This document shows, piece by piece, positions 1 to 11,553 of a stretch of 64,000 nucleotides of DNA. How positions within the stretch are numbered: position 1 is the first letter of the stretch; every line of letters starts with the position of its first letter. Origin of the DNA: Trissonchulus latispiculum (taxonomy: Eukaryota > Nematoda > Enoplea > Enoplida > Ironidae). The position numbers were made by a program, and so were the translations under genes. The stretch lies in assembly GCA_030248195.1 (NCBI GenBank), contig JASAND010015484.1, positions 1 to 64,000 of the forward strand. The letters are read 5' to 3'. The notes under the pieces are model-generated. The model saw only the letters and a list, made by a program, of their open reading frames with translations. It was not told the DNA's origin and did not search any database.

Positions 1-132
1 TTCCAGGGAAACTATGGTTGGGGGGTACTAAGATGCACCTCCTACACCCATAGTTTCCTGAACTTTGGGTCTGGGGGGGGGGTAAATCTTGGCCGACCTC
101 CGAAATGTGATGGGGGTGCCCCCCCCCCCATA

Positions 133-1460
133 GTTTCACTGGAAATTTTGGTTGGGGGGGGGAGGGGGTAAACTTCGGAAATTTGGTGGTCGATCCCCGA
201 AATGTGATGGGAGTACCCCCCCCGAACCCACCCCCCCCAAAATTCGGAACTCAGAAAATTCTAAAATTGGACAAAAAATGCAAAATTTTCTGTTATTTAG
301 CCCTTTTTTCATCAAAATAAGGCTTGTTCTTTACGTTTTAGGCGTTTTTGCACCGTTTTAAAGCGATTTTAGGCCAAAATTTTAGAAAAAATTTTTCAAA
401 AAAATGACCATTTTTCGACAAAATTTAGCTAACTTTTTGGGTCCAAAAATCGTTGGGGGGGTTGGGGGGGGGTGTAGCTAAAAGTGGGGGGAGGGATAGT
501 CCATATATCTGGGAGGGGGTCAATTTGGTCGAAAATTTTGGGGGGGGATACCCCCCCAACCTCCCCCTAAGGAAACTATGGGGGTAACCAGCACACAGGG
601 AAGATGTTTGGGAAAAAGGGGGCAGAACGTCGGTGAAAATTGTCGATTTAGTGTTGAGCCAGCTAATTTCTTTTTTCTGTTTTTTCAAAAAAGCTTGTTC
701 GGCGGGGGGGGGAAGTTGCGTCGAAAAATCTTCGAAAAAGTGCTAAAATTCAGGTTTTTAGTTAAAAAATAGAAAAACAAAATTTTTCTCAATGTTAAGC
801 TATTTTTAGCGATTTTTAGGTTACTAAGGCGAATTTAGCAATTTTTTTGGATTTTTTGAAAATTTTGGGTTTTTGGCTAAAACTTCCAAAAGTTAGGTAG
901 AGGGTTGAAAATTTTTAGGGGGGGCTGAACCGAAGCGAGTTTGGTAGAAAATTTGTGGGAGTTACCCCCCCATTTGGGGGACCCCCCCCCCCCCCCCAAA
1001 CCAAACTACCATAGTTTCCTTCAGAAGGGGGTTGTGGGGGGGGGCATCCCCCCAAAATTTTCGACCAAATTTACCCCTCCCAGATTTTTGGACTATCCCC
1101 CCCCCACTTTTGGCTAATCCCCCCCCCGAACCCCCCCCAACGATTTTTGGACCCAAAAAGTTAGCTAAATTTGGTCGAAAAATGGTCATTTTTTGAAAAA
1201 TTTTTCTAAAATTTTGGCCTAAAATCGCTTTAAAACGGTGCAAAAACGCCTAAAACGTTAAGAACAAGCATTATTTTGATGAAAAAAGGGCTAAATTACA
1301 GAAATTTTTGCATTTTTTGGCCATTTTTTGAATTTTCTGAGGTCCGAATTTTGGGGGGGGGGGTTCGGGGGGGGTACTCCCCATCACATTTCGGGGGTCG
1401 ACCACCAAATTTCCGAAGTTTACCCCCCCCCCCAACCAAAATTTCCAGGGAAACTATGCC
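133..1460. repeat. Foldback element with G/C-tract-rich arms
   Basis: Two arms of about 430 bp, roughly 133-570 and 1025-1460, are near-perfect reverse complements of each other. Both carry the same blocks, such as a CGGAAATTTGGTGGTCGA segment and a TTTTAAAGCGATTTTAGG segment. Runs of 6 to 16 G or C occur every 30 to 60 bp. Small open frames here are chance frames in the repeat. The window begins inside related sequence, because GGAAACTATGG also occurs near base 5 and near 1448. Superfamily is unknown and no target duplication was identified. Confidence 0.75.
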
Positions 1461-1584
1461 CCCAACGATTTTTGGGCCCAAAAAGTTAGCTTAATTTTGC
1501 CGGAAAATAATTATTTTTTGAAAAATTTTTCTAAAATTTTTACCTAAAATCGCTTTTGATGCGGGGCCCGAAACTGCCCCCACC

Positions 1585-1862
1585 ATAGGTGTGTTAGGGG
1601 GGGGGGGTGTGGGGGGCCCCCACCAAAATGACAAATTTTGGCGACCCCCCAGATATTCAGATTTGTGCTGCTACCCCCCCCCCAAATTTTTGGCCATAGG
1701 TGTGGCTGGGCAAAAAATCTGGGGGGGGGGGGGGGGGGTTCCGCCGGGGGGTGGGGGGACCCCCCAAAATTTTGGAATTTATGCCATTTTTAGCCAAAAA
1801 TAGGGGGGGGGGAGCAAAAATCTGAAAATCTGAGGGGTCGCCAAAATTTCTCATTTTGGTGT
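1585..1862. repeat. Short inverted repeat with long G and C runs
   Basis: The left end (CACCAAAATGACAAATTTTG, near 1620) is mirrored by CAAAATTTCTCATTTTGGTG near 1842. The interior holds G or C runs of up to about 18 bases. It looks like a small foldback element related to the one just upstream. Confidence 0.5.
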
Positions 1863-2338
1863 TGGTAGCTGCAAAATGGGCGTTTGTGCCAAAAAGAAAC
1901 GTTTTTTAGAATTGAAAAAGCTATCTATTGATGTAGATATTGTGAATATTTGTGAAGTTCGAAAATTGACTAAAAAATGTCAATTTTGACTATTTTTGGG
2001 GTTGTCTCACGGAAATGATTATTGCAAAAGTTAGAAACGGAATTGCGAAAAAGCTGACAAGTTTTAGATATTGAATTTAGCTACAAAATGAGCTGTAAAA
2101 CGTTTCAAACGGATTTGATTTGAATACGTTATCGTTATCAGAAGCGAAAAATCTAAAGTTCCGATTTTATGCCATTTTCAACAGGAATTGGAAATTTTGA
2201 ATGGCTGTAACGTTTTTATTCCTGGACGAAATCATCCCAAATTTCAAAGGATTGTGTAGGGCCATCGAGAGTATCAACGGGCACTATTTGAGCCAAATCT
2301 GTGAGGGTCGAATTTTTTTACCCAAGTAGACCCCGCCC
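1863..2338. other. Unassigned AT-rich DNA, no gene seen
   Basis: No coding frame, RNA gene or clear repeat was recognised. The stretch ends at the TTAA that flanks the first element of the next array. Confidence 0.5.
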
Positions 2339-2342
2339 TTAA

Positions 2343-4246
2343 GGGGGCGCTTGCATTACCGGGAACGGTTCTCCTGAGTTTATTTTCCAACGAATCTATT
2401 TCAAACTTTCAGCATAAGTAGCTGGTGCTAAATGCTAACAATATGTAGAATTTGAATACTGCACTGCTTGGCTTGCGACATACACAGGAGGGATAAGCTG
2501 AAATTTTCAAAACGCTGTCACTCATTAACGGCTGAATGGAATTAGCTCAAATTTGGCGCAAATGCGTAAATGAACATAACGCAGGGGCAATTTTTTCAGT
2601 TTTTGGATTTATGCAGTTTTGAGTATTTTATGAATATTCGAAAACTTTGAAAGTCGATATCTCACGGAATATACGATTTAAACAAAAACTAAAAAAATTG
2701 CCCCTGCGCACCCGTCAAATAAATGTGCATGCAAAATTCGAGCGAGTTTGGTCTCAGCATTTATGAGAAAATCAAAATGAAAAATTTCGCACTAGTCACT
2801 TAAGGTGGTGATTACCTTTGGTCACATAAAGTTTGCGCCATTATTATTCATTCATTACTTGGAGTTAAGAAGCCATTTTTATATCAAAATGCAGCTTTAC
2901 ATTTTCTCTTTTTAATGCATACCATGAAACTACTGTTGCTTTTCAAAAATATTTTTAACACATTTTAGAAGAAGTATAATTTTCCAGAATTTTTGCAGAC
3001 TCAAGTAAATTTTTTCGCGAGACATCGGTTATATCATTCGATACCTCCATCAAATAGCTGGGGACGATTTTTTATTTATTGTGAAATAGCTCTTCGTTAT
3101 AGAGAAATAAGCTGAAATGTGTGCGTAACCTGTATTTTGCCTACTTTTTCGAAATTTGTCAAGCGATTACTTTAGCTAGAAAGCAGTAATCGGAGAAACT
3201 AAAAAAACGTCCCTGGGTATATTTGTGCAGAACACACCTGTTCAGTATCAGCCCTCCAACTTGCATGGTGAATGCTCCACAATTTTTGAAAAAATTGGTC
3301 GTGTTTTTGCTAAAACTACATTTCTTTATGATCGCAGCCTACAGGATAGCAGTTGGAAGACGATCAAGCGTTGGATAGTTTGTCCCTGTAAGACCTTCAG
3401 ATCGACGCCCTTAGTTTGATTTTACGGCTTGCGTAGTTCAAGAAATGTTTGATTATTTGATTTCTGCAAAAATGACAACTTTTCGACGCCAAAACAAGAA
3501 AATCGGCTATATCTCACGGCAGAGAAAAGCTAGAAACTTGCTTTAAAAAGCAAAAATGTGAAGCACAATGAGATCTTTCGAATGAATATAGTCGTAACTG
3601 TATAGCAGCTGCCAAACGTTCAGAAATTGGGAAAAACCGTCCTGACCGGAAATCGCGAATTTTTGAATCGGGATTGGTCGGACGGTGTTAAAACGCCAAA
3701 AGAACGTATTTCGGAAAGTTTCGTCAAATTTCATCTTGATTTACGCCGCCAACCAACAATATGTGCCCAAAAGGAATCACCACCTTAAGTTTTTCGCAAA
3801 TATTATGCTTTTAATAAGTCGCACAGTGTATTTCATAAAATAATAAACAAATCCAACACAAAAGCAACGTGAAAAGGCCTGTAGAATTCAATTCCGGACG
3901 ATTGGTTTATACATTGGCATTCGCGTTGGGAATGGTAAACGTAACTTTGTCACATATTCAACCGCCTGTAACTTTTGATTGCAAGCACGTACAAGAGAGA
4001 TATGCACATCGTTGTAACAGGATTTTTATGCTCTTTCAGCTAGTGCATTGGACGTTGTAGTTTGCAGCTTTAATAAAATTTCGAAATTTTAAGCCATACC
4101 GGTAGCTAGCGAAGCACGTGGTCTCCGTTGCCGAAATTTGGTCAAAAGAAACCCCGCTAGCCAAAGTAAGTTTACTTAAGATTTCTTTAAAATTTAGCCA
4201 TCGACCTAAATTTTATATCTATAATCCCGATAATGCAAGCGCCCCC
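2343..4246 (+). mobile_element. TTAA-flanked DNA element, copy A, with nested insertion
   Basis: This copy is bounded by TTAA at 2339-2342 and 4247-4250. It begins GGGGGCGCTTGCATTACCGG and ends with the inverted equivalent, TAATGCAAGCGCCCCC. It is the inverted counterpart of copies B to D and is longer only because another element is inserted at 2804-3784. No transposase is encoded. The TTAA target duplication is typical of piggyBac-like and Kolobok-like non-autonomous elements, and the termini alone do not decide between them. Confidence 0.8.
2804..3784. mobile_element. TTAA-flanked element (GGTGGTGATT termini), nested
   Basis: The element is flanked by TTAA at 2800-2803 and 3785-3788. Its ends are GGTGGTGATTACCTTTGG and CCAAAAGGAATCACCACC. 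It interrupts copy A; removing it with one TTAA restores the order seen in copies B to D around the GTTTTTCGC segment. A second member of the family fills a TTC14 intron at 32627-37262. No coding capacity is recognisable. Confidence 0.8.
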
Positions 4247-4250
4247 TTAA

Positions 4251-5172
4251 GGTGGCGCTTGCATTATCGGGATTGTAGATATAAAGTTTAGACCGATAGC
4301 TCAATTTTAAAGAAATCCCAGCTAAACTTATCTTGGTCGGCGGGGCATCTTTTGGCAAAATTTCGGCAACGGAGACCACGTGCTTGGCTAGCTACCGGTA
4401 TGGCTTAAAATTTCGAAATTTTATCAAAGCAGCAAACGACAACGTCGAATACACTATCTGAAAGAGCATAAAAAGCCCGTTACAACGATGTGCAGATCTC
4501 TCCTGTACGTGGTTGCAATCAAAAGTTACAGGCGGTTGAATATATGACAAAGTTACGTTTACCATTCCCAACGCGAATGCTAATGTAAAAACCAATCGTT
4601 CGGAAATGAATTCTACAGGGCTTTTCATGTTGCTTTTGTGTTGGATTTCTTTATTATTTTATGAAATACACTGTGCGACTTATTAAAAGCATAATATATA
4701 TTTGCGAAAAACAGAAGTGATTGCGAAATTTTTCATTTTGATTTTCTCATACATGCTGCGACCAAACTCGCTCAAATTTTGCATGCACGTTTATTTGACG
4801 GGTACGCAGGGGCAATTTTTTTAGTTTTTGTTTAAATCGTATATTCCGTGAGATATTGACTTTCAAAGTTTTCGAATATTCATAAAATGCTCAAAACGGC
4901 ATAAATCGAGAAACTGAAAAAATTGCCCCTGCGTTATGTTAATTTACGCAATTGTGCCAAATTTGAGCTAATTTCATTCAGCCGTTAATGAGTGACAGCG
5001 TTTTGAAAATTTCAGCTTATCCCTCTTGTGTATTAGTCGAAAGCCAAGCACTGGATTATTCAAATTCTACACACTGTTAGCATTTAGCACCAGCTACCTA
5101 TGCTGAAAGTTTGAAATAGATTCGTTGGAATATAGACTCAGGAGAACCGTTCCCGGTAATGCAAGCGCCCCC
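4251..5172 (-). mobile_element. TTAA-flanked DNA element, copy B
   Basis: A 922-bp copy lies between TTAA at 4247-4250 and TTAA at 5173-5176, in the opposite orientation to copy A. The left terminus begins GGTGGCGCTTGCATTATC and the right ends TAATGCAAGCGCCCCC. A 78-codon open frame (4628-4392, minus) recurs in all three minus-strand copies and is readable with stops in copy A. It matches no known protein and probably reflects high sequence identity rather than coding. Confidence 0.8.
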
Positions 5173-5176
5173 TTAA

Positions 5177-6098
5177 GGGGGCGCTTGCATTATCGGGATT
5201 GTAAATATAAAATTTAGCGCGATAGCTCAATTTTAAAGAAATCTCAACTAAACTTATCTTGGTTGGTGGGGCATCTTTTGGCAAAATTTCGGCAACGGAG
5301 ACCACGTGCTTGGTTAGCTACCGGTATGGCTTAAAATTTCGAAATTTTATCAAAACAGCAAACGACAACGTCGAATACACTATCTGAAAGAGCATAAAAA
5401 GCCCGTTACAACGATGTGCAGATCTCTCCTGTACGTGGTTGCAATCAAAAGTTACAGGCGGTTGAATATATGACAAAGTTACGTTTACCATTCCCAACGC
5501 GAATGCTAATGTAAAAACCAATCGTTCGGAAATGAATTCTACAGGGCTTTTCATGTTGCTTTTGTGTTGGATTTCTTTATTATTTTATGAAATACACTGT
5601 GCGACTTATTAAAAGCATAATATATATTTGCGAAAAACAGAAGTGATTGCGAAATTTTTCATTTTGATTTTCTCATACATACTGCGACCAAACTCGCTCA
5701 AATTTTGCATGCATGTTTATTTGACGGGTACGCAGGGCCAATTTTTTAGTTTTTGTTTAAACTGTATATTCCGTGAGATATTGACTTTCAACGTTTTCTA
5801 ATATTCATAAAATGCTCAAAACGGCATAAATCGAGAAACTGAAAAAAATTGCCCCTGCGTTATGTTAATTTACGCAATTGTGCCAAATTTGAGCTAATTT
5901 CATTCAGCCGTTAATGAGTGACAGCGTTTTGAAAATTTCAGCTTATCCCTCTTGTGTATTAGTCGAAAGCCAAGCACTGGATTATTCAAATTCTACACAC
6001 TGTTAGCATTTAGCACCAGCTACCTATGCTGAAAGTTTGAAATAGATTCGTTGGAATATAGACTCAGGAGAACCGTTCCCGGTAATGCAAGCGCCCCC
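5177..6098 (-). mobile_element. TTAA-flanked DNA element, copy C
   Basis: A 922-bp copy, nearly identical to B, lies head to tail with it and shares a single TTAA at the junction (5173-5176). The open frame at 5554-5318 (minus) differs from that of B by one residue. The identity and the single shared TTAA suggest recent tandem duplication rather than independent insertion. Confidence 0.8.
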
Positions 6099-6102
6099 TT
6101 AA

Positions 6103-7021
6103 GGGGGCGCTTGCATTATCGGGATTGTAAATATAAAATTTAGCGCGATAGCTCAATTTTAAAGAAATCTCAACTAAACTTATCTTGGTTGGTGGGGCAT
6201 CTTTTGGCAAAATTTCGGCAACGGAGACCACGTGCTTGGTTAGCTACCGGTATGGCTTAAAATTTCGAAATTTTATCAAAACAGCAAACGACAACGTCGA
6301 ATACACTATCTGAAAGAGCATAAAAAGCCCGTTACAACGATGTGCAGATCTCTCCTGTACGTGGTTGCAATCAAAAGTTACAGGCGGTTGAATATATGAC
6401 AAAGTTACGTTTACCATTCCCAACGCGAATGCTAATGTAAAAACCAATCGTTCGAAAATGAATTCTACAGGGCTTTTCACGTTGCTTTTGTGCTGGATTT
6501 CTTTATTATTTTATGAAATACACTGTGCGACTTATTAAAAGCATAATATTTGCGAAAGACTGAAGTGATTAGTGCGAAATTTTTCATTTTGATTTTCTCA
6601 TACATGCTGCGACCAAACTCGCTCAAATTTTGCATGCACGTTTATTTGACGGGTGCGCAGGGGCAATTTTTTAGTTTTTGTTTAAATCGTATATTCCGTG
6701 AGATATTGACTTTCAAAGTTTTCGAATATTCATAAAATGCTCAAAACTGCATAAATCGAAAAACTGAAAAAATTGCCCCTGCCTTATGTTAATTTACGCA
6801 ATTGTGCCAAATTTGAGCTAATTTCATTCAGCCGTTAATGAGTGACAGCGTTTTGAAAATTTCAGCTTATCCCTCTTGTGTAAGTCGAAAGCCAAGCACT
6901 GGAAAAATTCAAATTCTACATACTGTTAGCATTTAGCACCAGCTACCTATGCTGAAAGTTTGAAATAGATTCGTTGGCAAATAAACTCAGGAGAACCGTT
7001 CCCGGTAATGCAAGCGCCCCC
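6103..7021 (-). mobile_element. TTAA-flanked DNA element, copy D
   Basis: A 919-bp third head-to-tail copy is flanked by TTAA at 6099-6102 and 7022-7025. It carries small indels relative to B and C, for example near 6545 and 6890. The sequence right of the last TTAA begins GGTGGCGCTTCTATTGCC. That resembles a diverged terminus of the family, but no matching far end was found. Confidence 0.8.
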
Positions 7022-7025
7022 TTAA

Positions 7026-7534
7026 GGTGGCGCTTCTATTGCCAGGAAAATGGCTATTAAGAATTAACCCTTGGATGGATTGGGCTTAAACTTGGTACAA
7101 ATGTCTACCGTGGTGCCCTGCATCCTTTAATGACAAAGGAGGGAGTCTGCAGTAAGAGCCAAAAATGTGTTTAAACCACAATTTGTTACTTTTACCATGA
7201 TGTTGTGGCTATTGAATAGCTTTAAAGCTGCAAACATTGTTTTCAAACGTTGTATATATCTTACCCATTATGCCAACCTTAATTTACAAGCAACTACTAG
7301 AGCCCGGTACTATCCTACATCGAAGAAAGCAAACCTTTTCGCTAATTCATGCAATGTAAGGCGACGCGAATTTACTAAACCAAAGAATTAACAACAATCA
7401 AACGATAACATCAACAAACAACCAACAATAAGAATAAAAAATTCAAACGTATGAACAAGACATAAATGCAATACACGAAATGAATACAATACAGCAAATA
7501 ACTAATTGTTCCAGAGGACAGAAAGGATAGGAGG
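7026..7534. other. Unassigned AT-rich DNA, no gene seen
   Basis: There is no recognisable gene. The first 20 bases look like a stray terminus of the neighbouring TTAA family; the rest is A-rich with several CAA-containing runs. Confidence 0.4.
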
Positions 7535-7539
7535 GCATG

Positions 7540-9045
7540 CAGGGTTTTTTTTTTGGTTTTCGGATTTGCGTCAACCTTGCGTCCCGCTAAATTTAAGTTG
7601 CGTCCCGTTAAGAAATTTTGCGTCCAGGCAGAAATCTTGTTTTAGCGTGTTTTTTAGTGCAAAAATTGTTTTATTTATAATAATTTCGATAATTTCTTTA
7701 GTGCAAAGCTATTTAGACTATTTAGAAAGCTGATGCTGCTTAACGATAATGCACGATTACAGGACTACCTACCAAGAATACAGATGCGTCCAACATACAC
7801 TACGGGGGGTCTGGGGGACGGAGCCCCCCAGAAGTTGATGAATTTTTTTGAAATTACAGAATAATCCGTAATGGAAATGTTTAAAAAGATTTTATTTGGC
7901 GTCTGTTGCAGAACTTAGTAATTTTCGATATATATATATATATTATTGACACACACTATTCCGATATTTCAATGTTAGTTAAACTAATTAAAGTATTAAA
8001 AATTTATGAAATATTTAGGAATATCATTGAGAAGAAAGGTAGCAAACATTAAAACAAACATTCGGTTTCGCAAACTTTGACAACTAGTGATCCTTAATAG
8101 CAGGATTATTGCAAATGAGCACCGGGGGGTCTGGGGGGCGGAGCCCCCCAGAAGTTGAAGATTTTTCGAAATTACGGATTAAATCCGTTGTGAAAATGTT
8201 TAAAAAGATTATTTGGCAACTGTTACATCTATTCTGACTAAAGCTCCTAACGCTAATGCATTTTTTGTGTTAATTGCATCTGTGAATTCTTGAATTTTGA
8301 ATAAACTCAGTATAAAGTCAATAGAGAAGCGTGTATGCCCCAGGCAGCGTTATTCAACTGCAAAACAGTGAAGCATTTGTAAATACTATTAACGTTAGTT
8401 ACAATAAATGGATAGTGAATTGCTCGTACATAGGTCTTTTGTATTTGAAAATTTCAGAAAAATGGTAATCTTGCATTATTTTAAGTTGCCATTTGTGTAT
8501 TTTTTGCGAAAAACGTTTTTTTAGAAGAACCGAAAAATTTGGATATTCTGCTTCTGCTACAGTTACAAATTTTGTTAATTTCGGGGTTTTACTTTAGTAC
8601 TAATCTTGATCCTGGCTGACCTGTTGAATGAGAACAATATAAATGTATAAATATATATATAAATGTATATAAACGCACCTAGTAATCTCTATGTATTTAT
8701 TGACGTGAAATTCATGAGTTCGAAAAAATCTGATATATATGGATGCAGGTGGACAACAACTTAACAAATAACATTGAGTAACATTGAGACATGACCTTGC
8801 ACCTTGGCATTCCATGACAAAGTGGGAAGCATCGGGGGTCTGGGGGCGGAGCCCCCAGGACCCGAAGAAATTTTTTGGAAAAAACGGAAAAATTGGTACT
8901 GGAAACATTTAAAGTTTTTACTCTTACAAAAGTGAATTTTCTCCCGAAATAATGTTGCGTCTAGCTTGCGTCCCGCTAAAATTTCATTGCGTCCAGATAA
9001 GAAACTTTGCGTCCAGACGCACATCTGGACGCAAAAAAAACCCTG
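7540..9045. mobile_element. TIR element with CAGGGTTTTTTT ends
   Basis: The left end, CAGGGTTTTTTTTTT, mirrors the right end, AAAAAAAACCCTG. The flanks GCATG (7535-7539 and 9046-9050) give a possible 5-bp target duplication. Subterminal TTGCGTCC repeats occur near both ends (7566-7630 and 8955-9035). Three copies of a G-rich palindromic module (near 7804, 8125 and 8835) lie inside. No transposase frame is seen and the superfamily is undetermined. Confidence 0.6.
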
Positions 9046-9050
9046 GCATG

Positions 9051-9587
9051 GAGGGTTTGGAAGGAAGGAGAGGGAGGTGGAGGAAGTTTCCATTAAGCCA
9101 GCTTCAAACAGTGCAGCCTTTCCAAATTCGGATAAGCTAGCAGCATTTTGAAATAAAAATATTCAGATGACTGAATCAGTTTACGCCGACATGCGGTCCA
9201 GAAAATTGAGGCGTAAATAAGAATAATTATTTCTGAAGCCAGGTTTTGAATTAGTACGGCAAGTGAAAATAGGAAAAACAAGAGCTTTACAAAGCCAGTT
9301 ACTCTCAAAACTCAAAAACCAACACTCAAAAATACGCGGACGCATACAACAAAAATGCTAAATGCTTACAAAGAGTGTTAAAAATTACATTCGAAGGAGC
9401 ACAGGACATGCTGCACCCCCAATAACGGCTGGCCCAGTCCAAAACTGGAGGAGTCAAGGCAACTGAAACAGTCTTCCTTCAAATGCTAAAATGAAATGAA
9501 TAAATGAAATCGCGAATTGATGAAGCGAAGAAATGAACAAAAATTTGTTCGGAGCTTCTATCATCTAATCAAACACAACGGTAATAA
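9051..9587. other. Unassigned DNA, no gene seen
   Basis: No coding frame or structured repeat was recognised between the two mobile elements. Confidence 0.4.
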
Positions 9588-9594
9588 GTTCCAT

Positions 9595-10034
9595 CAAGAG
9601 TACATAATACATAAGAGTGTGACAAGCGTCACACTCTATGTAATCAGCTCGAGAGCCATGCTCTGCGCGCTAACGGCCCACCCCCCCGCAATTGCGTACC
9701 TAGTGGACCCCCCCGCAAATCAGTACCTAGTACGCAATTGCGTATGTTCACTCGCTGCTGCAATATTCCATTTATCGGGATCCCCCCCCGCAAATGTGAC
9801 CTATCACTTTTCAATGTCGAATGATAGGTCACATTTGCGGGGGGGGGGTCCCGATAAATGGAATATTGCAGCAGCGAGTGAACATACGCAATTGCGTACT
9901 AGGTACTGATTTGCGGGGGGGTCCACTAGGTACGCAATTGCGGGGGGGTGGGCCGTTAGCGCGCCGAGCATGGCTCTCGAGCTGATTACATAGAGTGTGA
10001 CGCTTGTCACACTCTTATGTATTATGTACTCTTG
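9595..10034. mobile_element. Long-TIR MITE with 7-bp target duplication (copy 1)
   Basis: This 440-bp element is almost a full palindrome. It begins CAAGAGTACATAATACATA and ends TATGTATTATGTACTCTTG. The flanks are GTTCCAT (9588-9594) and GTTCCGT (10035-10041), a 7-bp duplication with one mismatch. Both ends carry the same subterminal hairpin, GAGTGTGACAAGCGTCACAC or its complement. The arms contain CCCCCC tracts and GTACCTAGT repeats. It is non-coding. Other copies are at 18861-20066 and 38146-38954. Confidence 0.85.
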
Positions 10035-10191
10035 GTTCCGTCTAACAAACTGTAAACGTGAGTAAGAATGCCATAGCCAATGTATATAAATAAGATCATA
10101 AATTGCATATGAATTTGGAAGTCTAATATAGAATCGAAGAAGTTTATTATTTACTTGATATCATTGGTTTTTTTGATATCACGGTTTCCCC

Positions 10192-10302
10192 ACATTTCGT
10201 ATACTGACATTTCGTATACTGTCATTTGGTATACTACATCTCGTATAATGACACTTCGTATACTTTCATTTCGTATATTTTTTGTATACTTACATTTCGT
10301 GA
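10192..10302 (+). repeat. Degenerate 15-bp minisatellite (ATTTCGTATACTGAC)
   Basis: About seven imperfect tandem units of roughly ACATTTCGTATACTG are present, each carrying a GTATAC or near-GTATAC palindrome. No coding role is visible. Confidence 0.75.
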
Positions 10303-10875
10303 ACACACACTAAAATTGAAAAATTCTTTTAAGCTTAAGCTACCTACATACATACCTGTACTTGTGTATGATAATTGGTGGTACGAACTGGTTATATTGG
10401 GATTTTTTAGTAGGGGGGTCTGCTTTTTGGGTTTTCCCAAATTCGGCCCCATGAGGTGTTACGCACGCTGAAAAAGTCAGAGGATGAATTGAAGGTGCTA
10501 ATGTCGTTAATTGGCACCGAGTATATAAAGGCAACGAAGATAGTGATGATGGTTCTGAAATCAATATGGCGACATGTGGGGATCAAAGGGGTGGGAGTCT
10601 GACAAAGTTGCTTTTATCGGCAACTCTGCGCAGTGTTCCACTTTGTTGGAATCTCCAGATGGCGCCGTGTCGTCTCCTGAATCAATATAAGCATTCTCAT
10701 TAGCTATAGTGAGTGCCAAGATGACGACATCAGCACCTTCAATTCAGTCTTTGGCCACTCCAGCATGTATATCTGTTCATTATTTGTGTATATAAACTAA
10801 ATAACATGCATATGAATACTTAAATTGCCATTTCATAATATTATTACCCAAAGAATACTAAATTACTAAAACTGT
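10303..10875. other. Unassigned DNA, no gene seen
   Basis: Short open frames occur on both strands, but none resembles a known protein and none has splice-site support. Confidence 0.4.
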
Positions 10876-11256
10876 ACCCACCTGCGGCTAGCGTCAGTTT
10901 AAACTGACAGTAGCAATATTACTGTAGCTGCAGAATCACGTACGTGAGAGAAAATTGCTTCTATGCAGCTGAGAACTTACACAGAACTGCATATTTTATG
11001 CATTAAAATATCTAATATCTATTAACTTTTTATGAGTTTTGCTTTGATGAACCAACCACGTTCCATTATGAAGACCAATACAACAAATTTATTGGCTGAA
11101 GCTAACGCAGCAATGCAAACTTGGGATTGATCACACTAATTATGAAGCACAATTAATAGCTGACAAGCCTGTATAAAAAGATTAATTGTGCAGCTAACCG
11201 TTGTCGAGCAAGAAAATTTCCATGTCAGTTTAAACTGACGCTAGCCGGATATGGGT
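10876..11256. mobile_element. Small TIR element (GGCTAGCGTCAGTTTAAACT)
   Basis: The terminal inverted repeats contain GGCTAGCGTCAGTTTAAAC on the left and its complement on the right. They are extended by ACCCA at the left and TGGGT at the right. The TCAGTTTAAACTGA core is itself palindromic. The interior (about 310 bp) is non-coding. A target duplication is not clear. Confidence 0.65.
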
Positions 11257-11553
11257 TAAAGAAATAGACCCAAGGTCAATTCCGCTTCCCACGATAACAT
11301 CGGTCGGTATCGCCGCGAGCAGGGATGCTTTCTTTACGGCCTTTACTTTACAGACATTAAGAAATGGCTCGCACTGTTTGAACCAAGCCTTTCGATCCAT
11401 TGGATAGAAAGCAGAAAGCTTAACTCTTTTAGTTGTCGCTTGGGTCGGAGGACTTGCTGGTAGCTCATATTCGATTTCTTCTAGATCTACTTCTAACTGC
11501 AGCGTGGCCGGTTCAGCTCTTTGTAAGTTGGTGAAAATCGCAGCGCGATACAA
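11230..11553 (-). pseudogene. Possible Gypsy-like gag fragment
   Basis: The 107-codon frame reads KLSAFYPMDRKAWFKQCEPF then NVCKVKAVKKASLLAAIP. This resembles the N-terminal part of gag in arthropod-type Gypsy elements, where a Lys-Leu-x-x-Phe-x-Pro segment precedes a Trp-Phe motif and a helical stretch. The last few codons overlap the right terminus of the small TIR element at 11256, so the frame is truncated there. No protease, RT or LTR is seen nearby. The similarity is judged by eye and is weak. Confidence 0.35.

Noticed and set aside
152..1494. Gly/Pro-rich open frames at the left edge
   Set aside because: They are translations of G/C homopolymer tracts in a foldback repeat, present on both strands.
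4392..6480. Recurring 78-codon minus-strand frame in three tandem copies
   Set aside because: Its conservation is explained by near-identity of the whole 0.92-kb element. It matches no transposase, and the equivalent in copy A is interrupted.
7921..7945. AT-repeat tracts as promoters or TATA boxes
   Set aside because: Short TATATA runs are frequent throughout this AT-rich window and none sits at a supported gene start.
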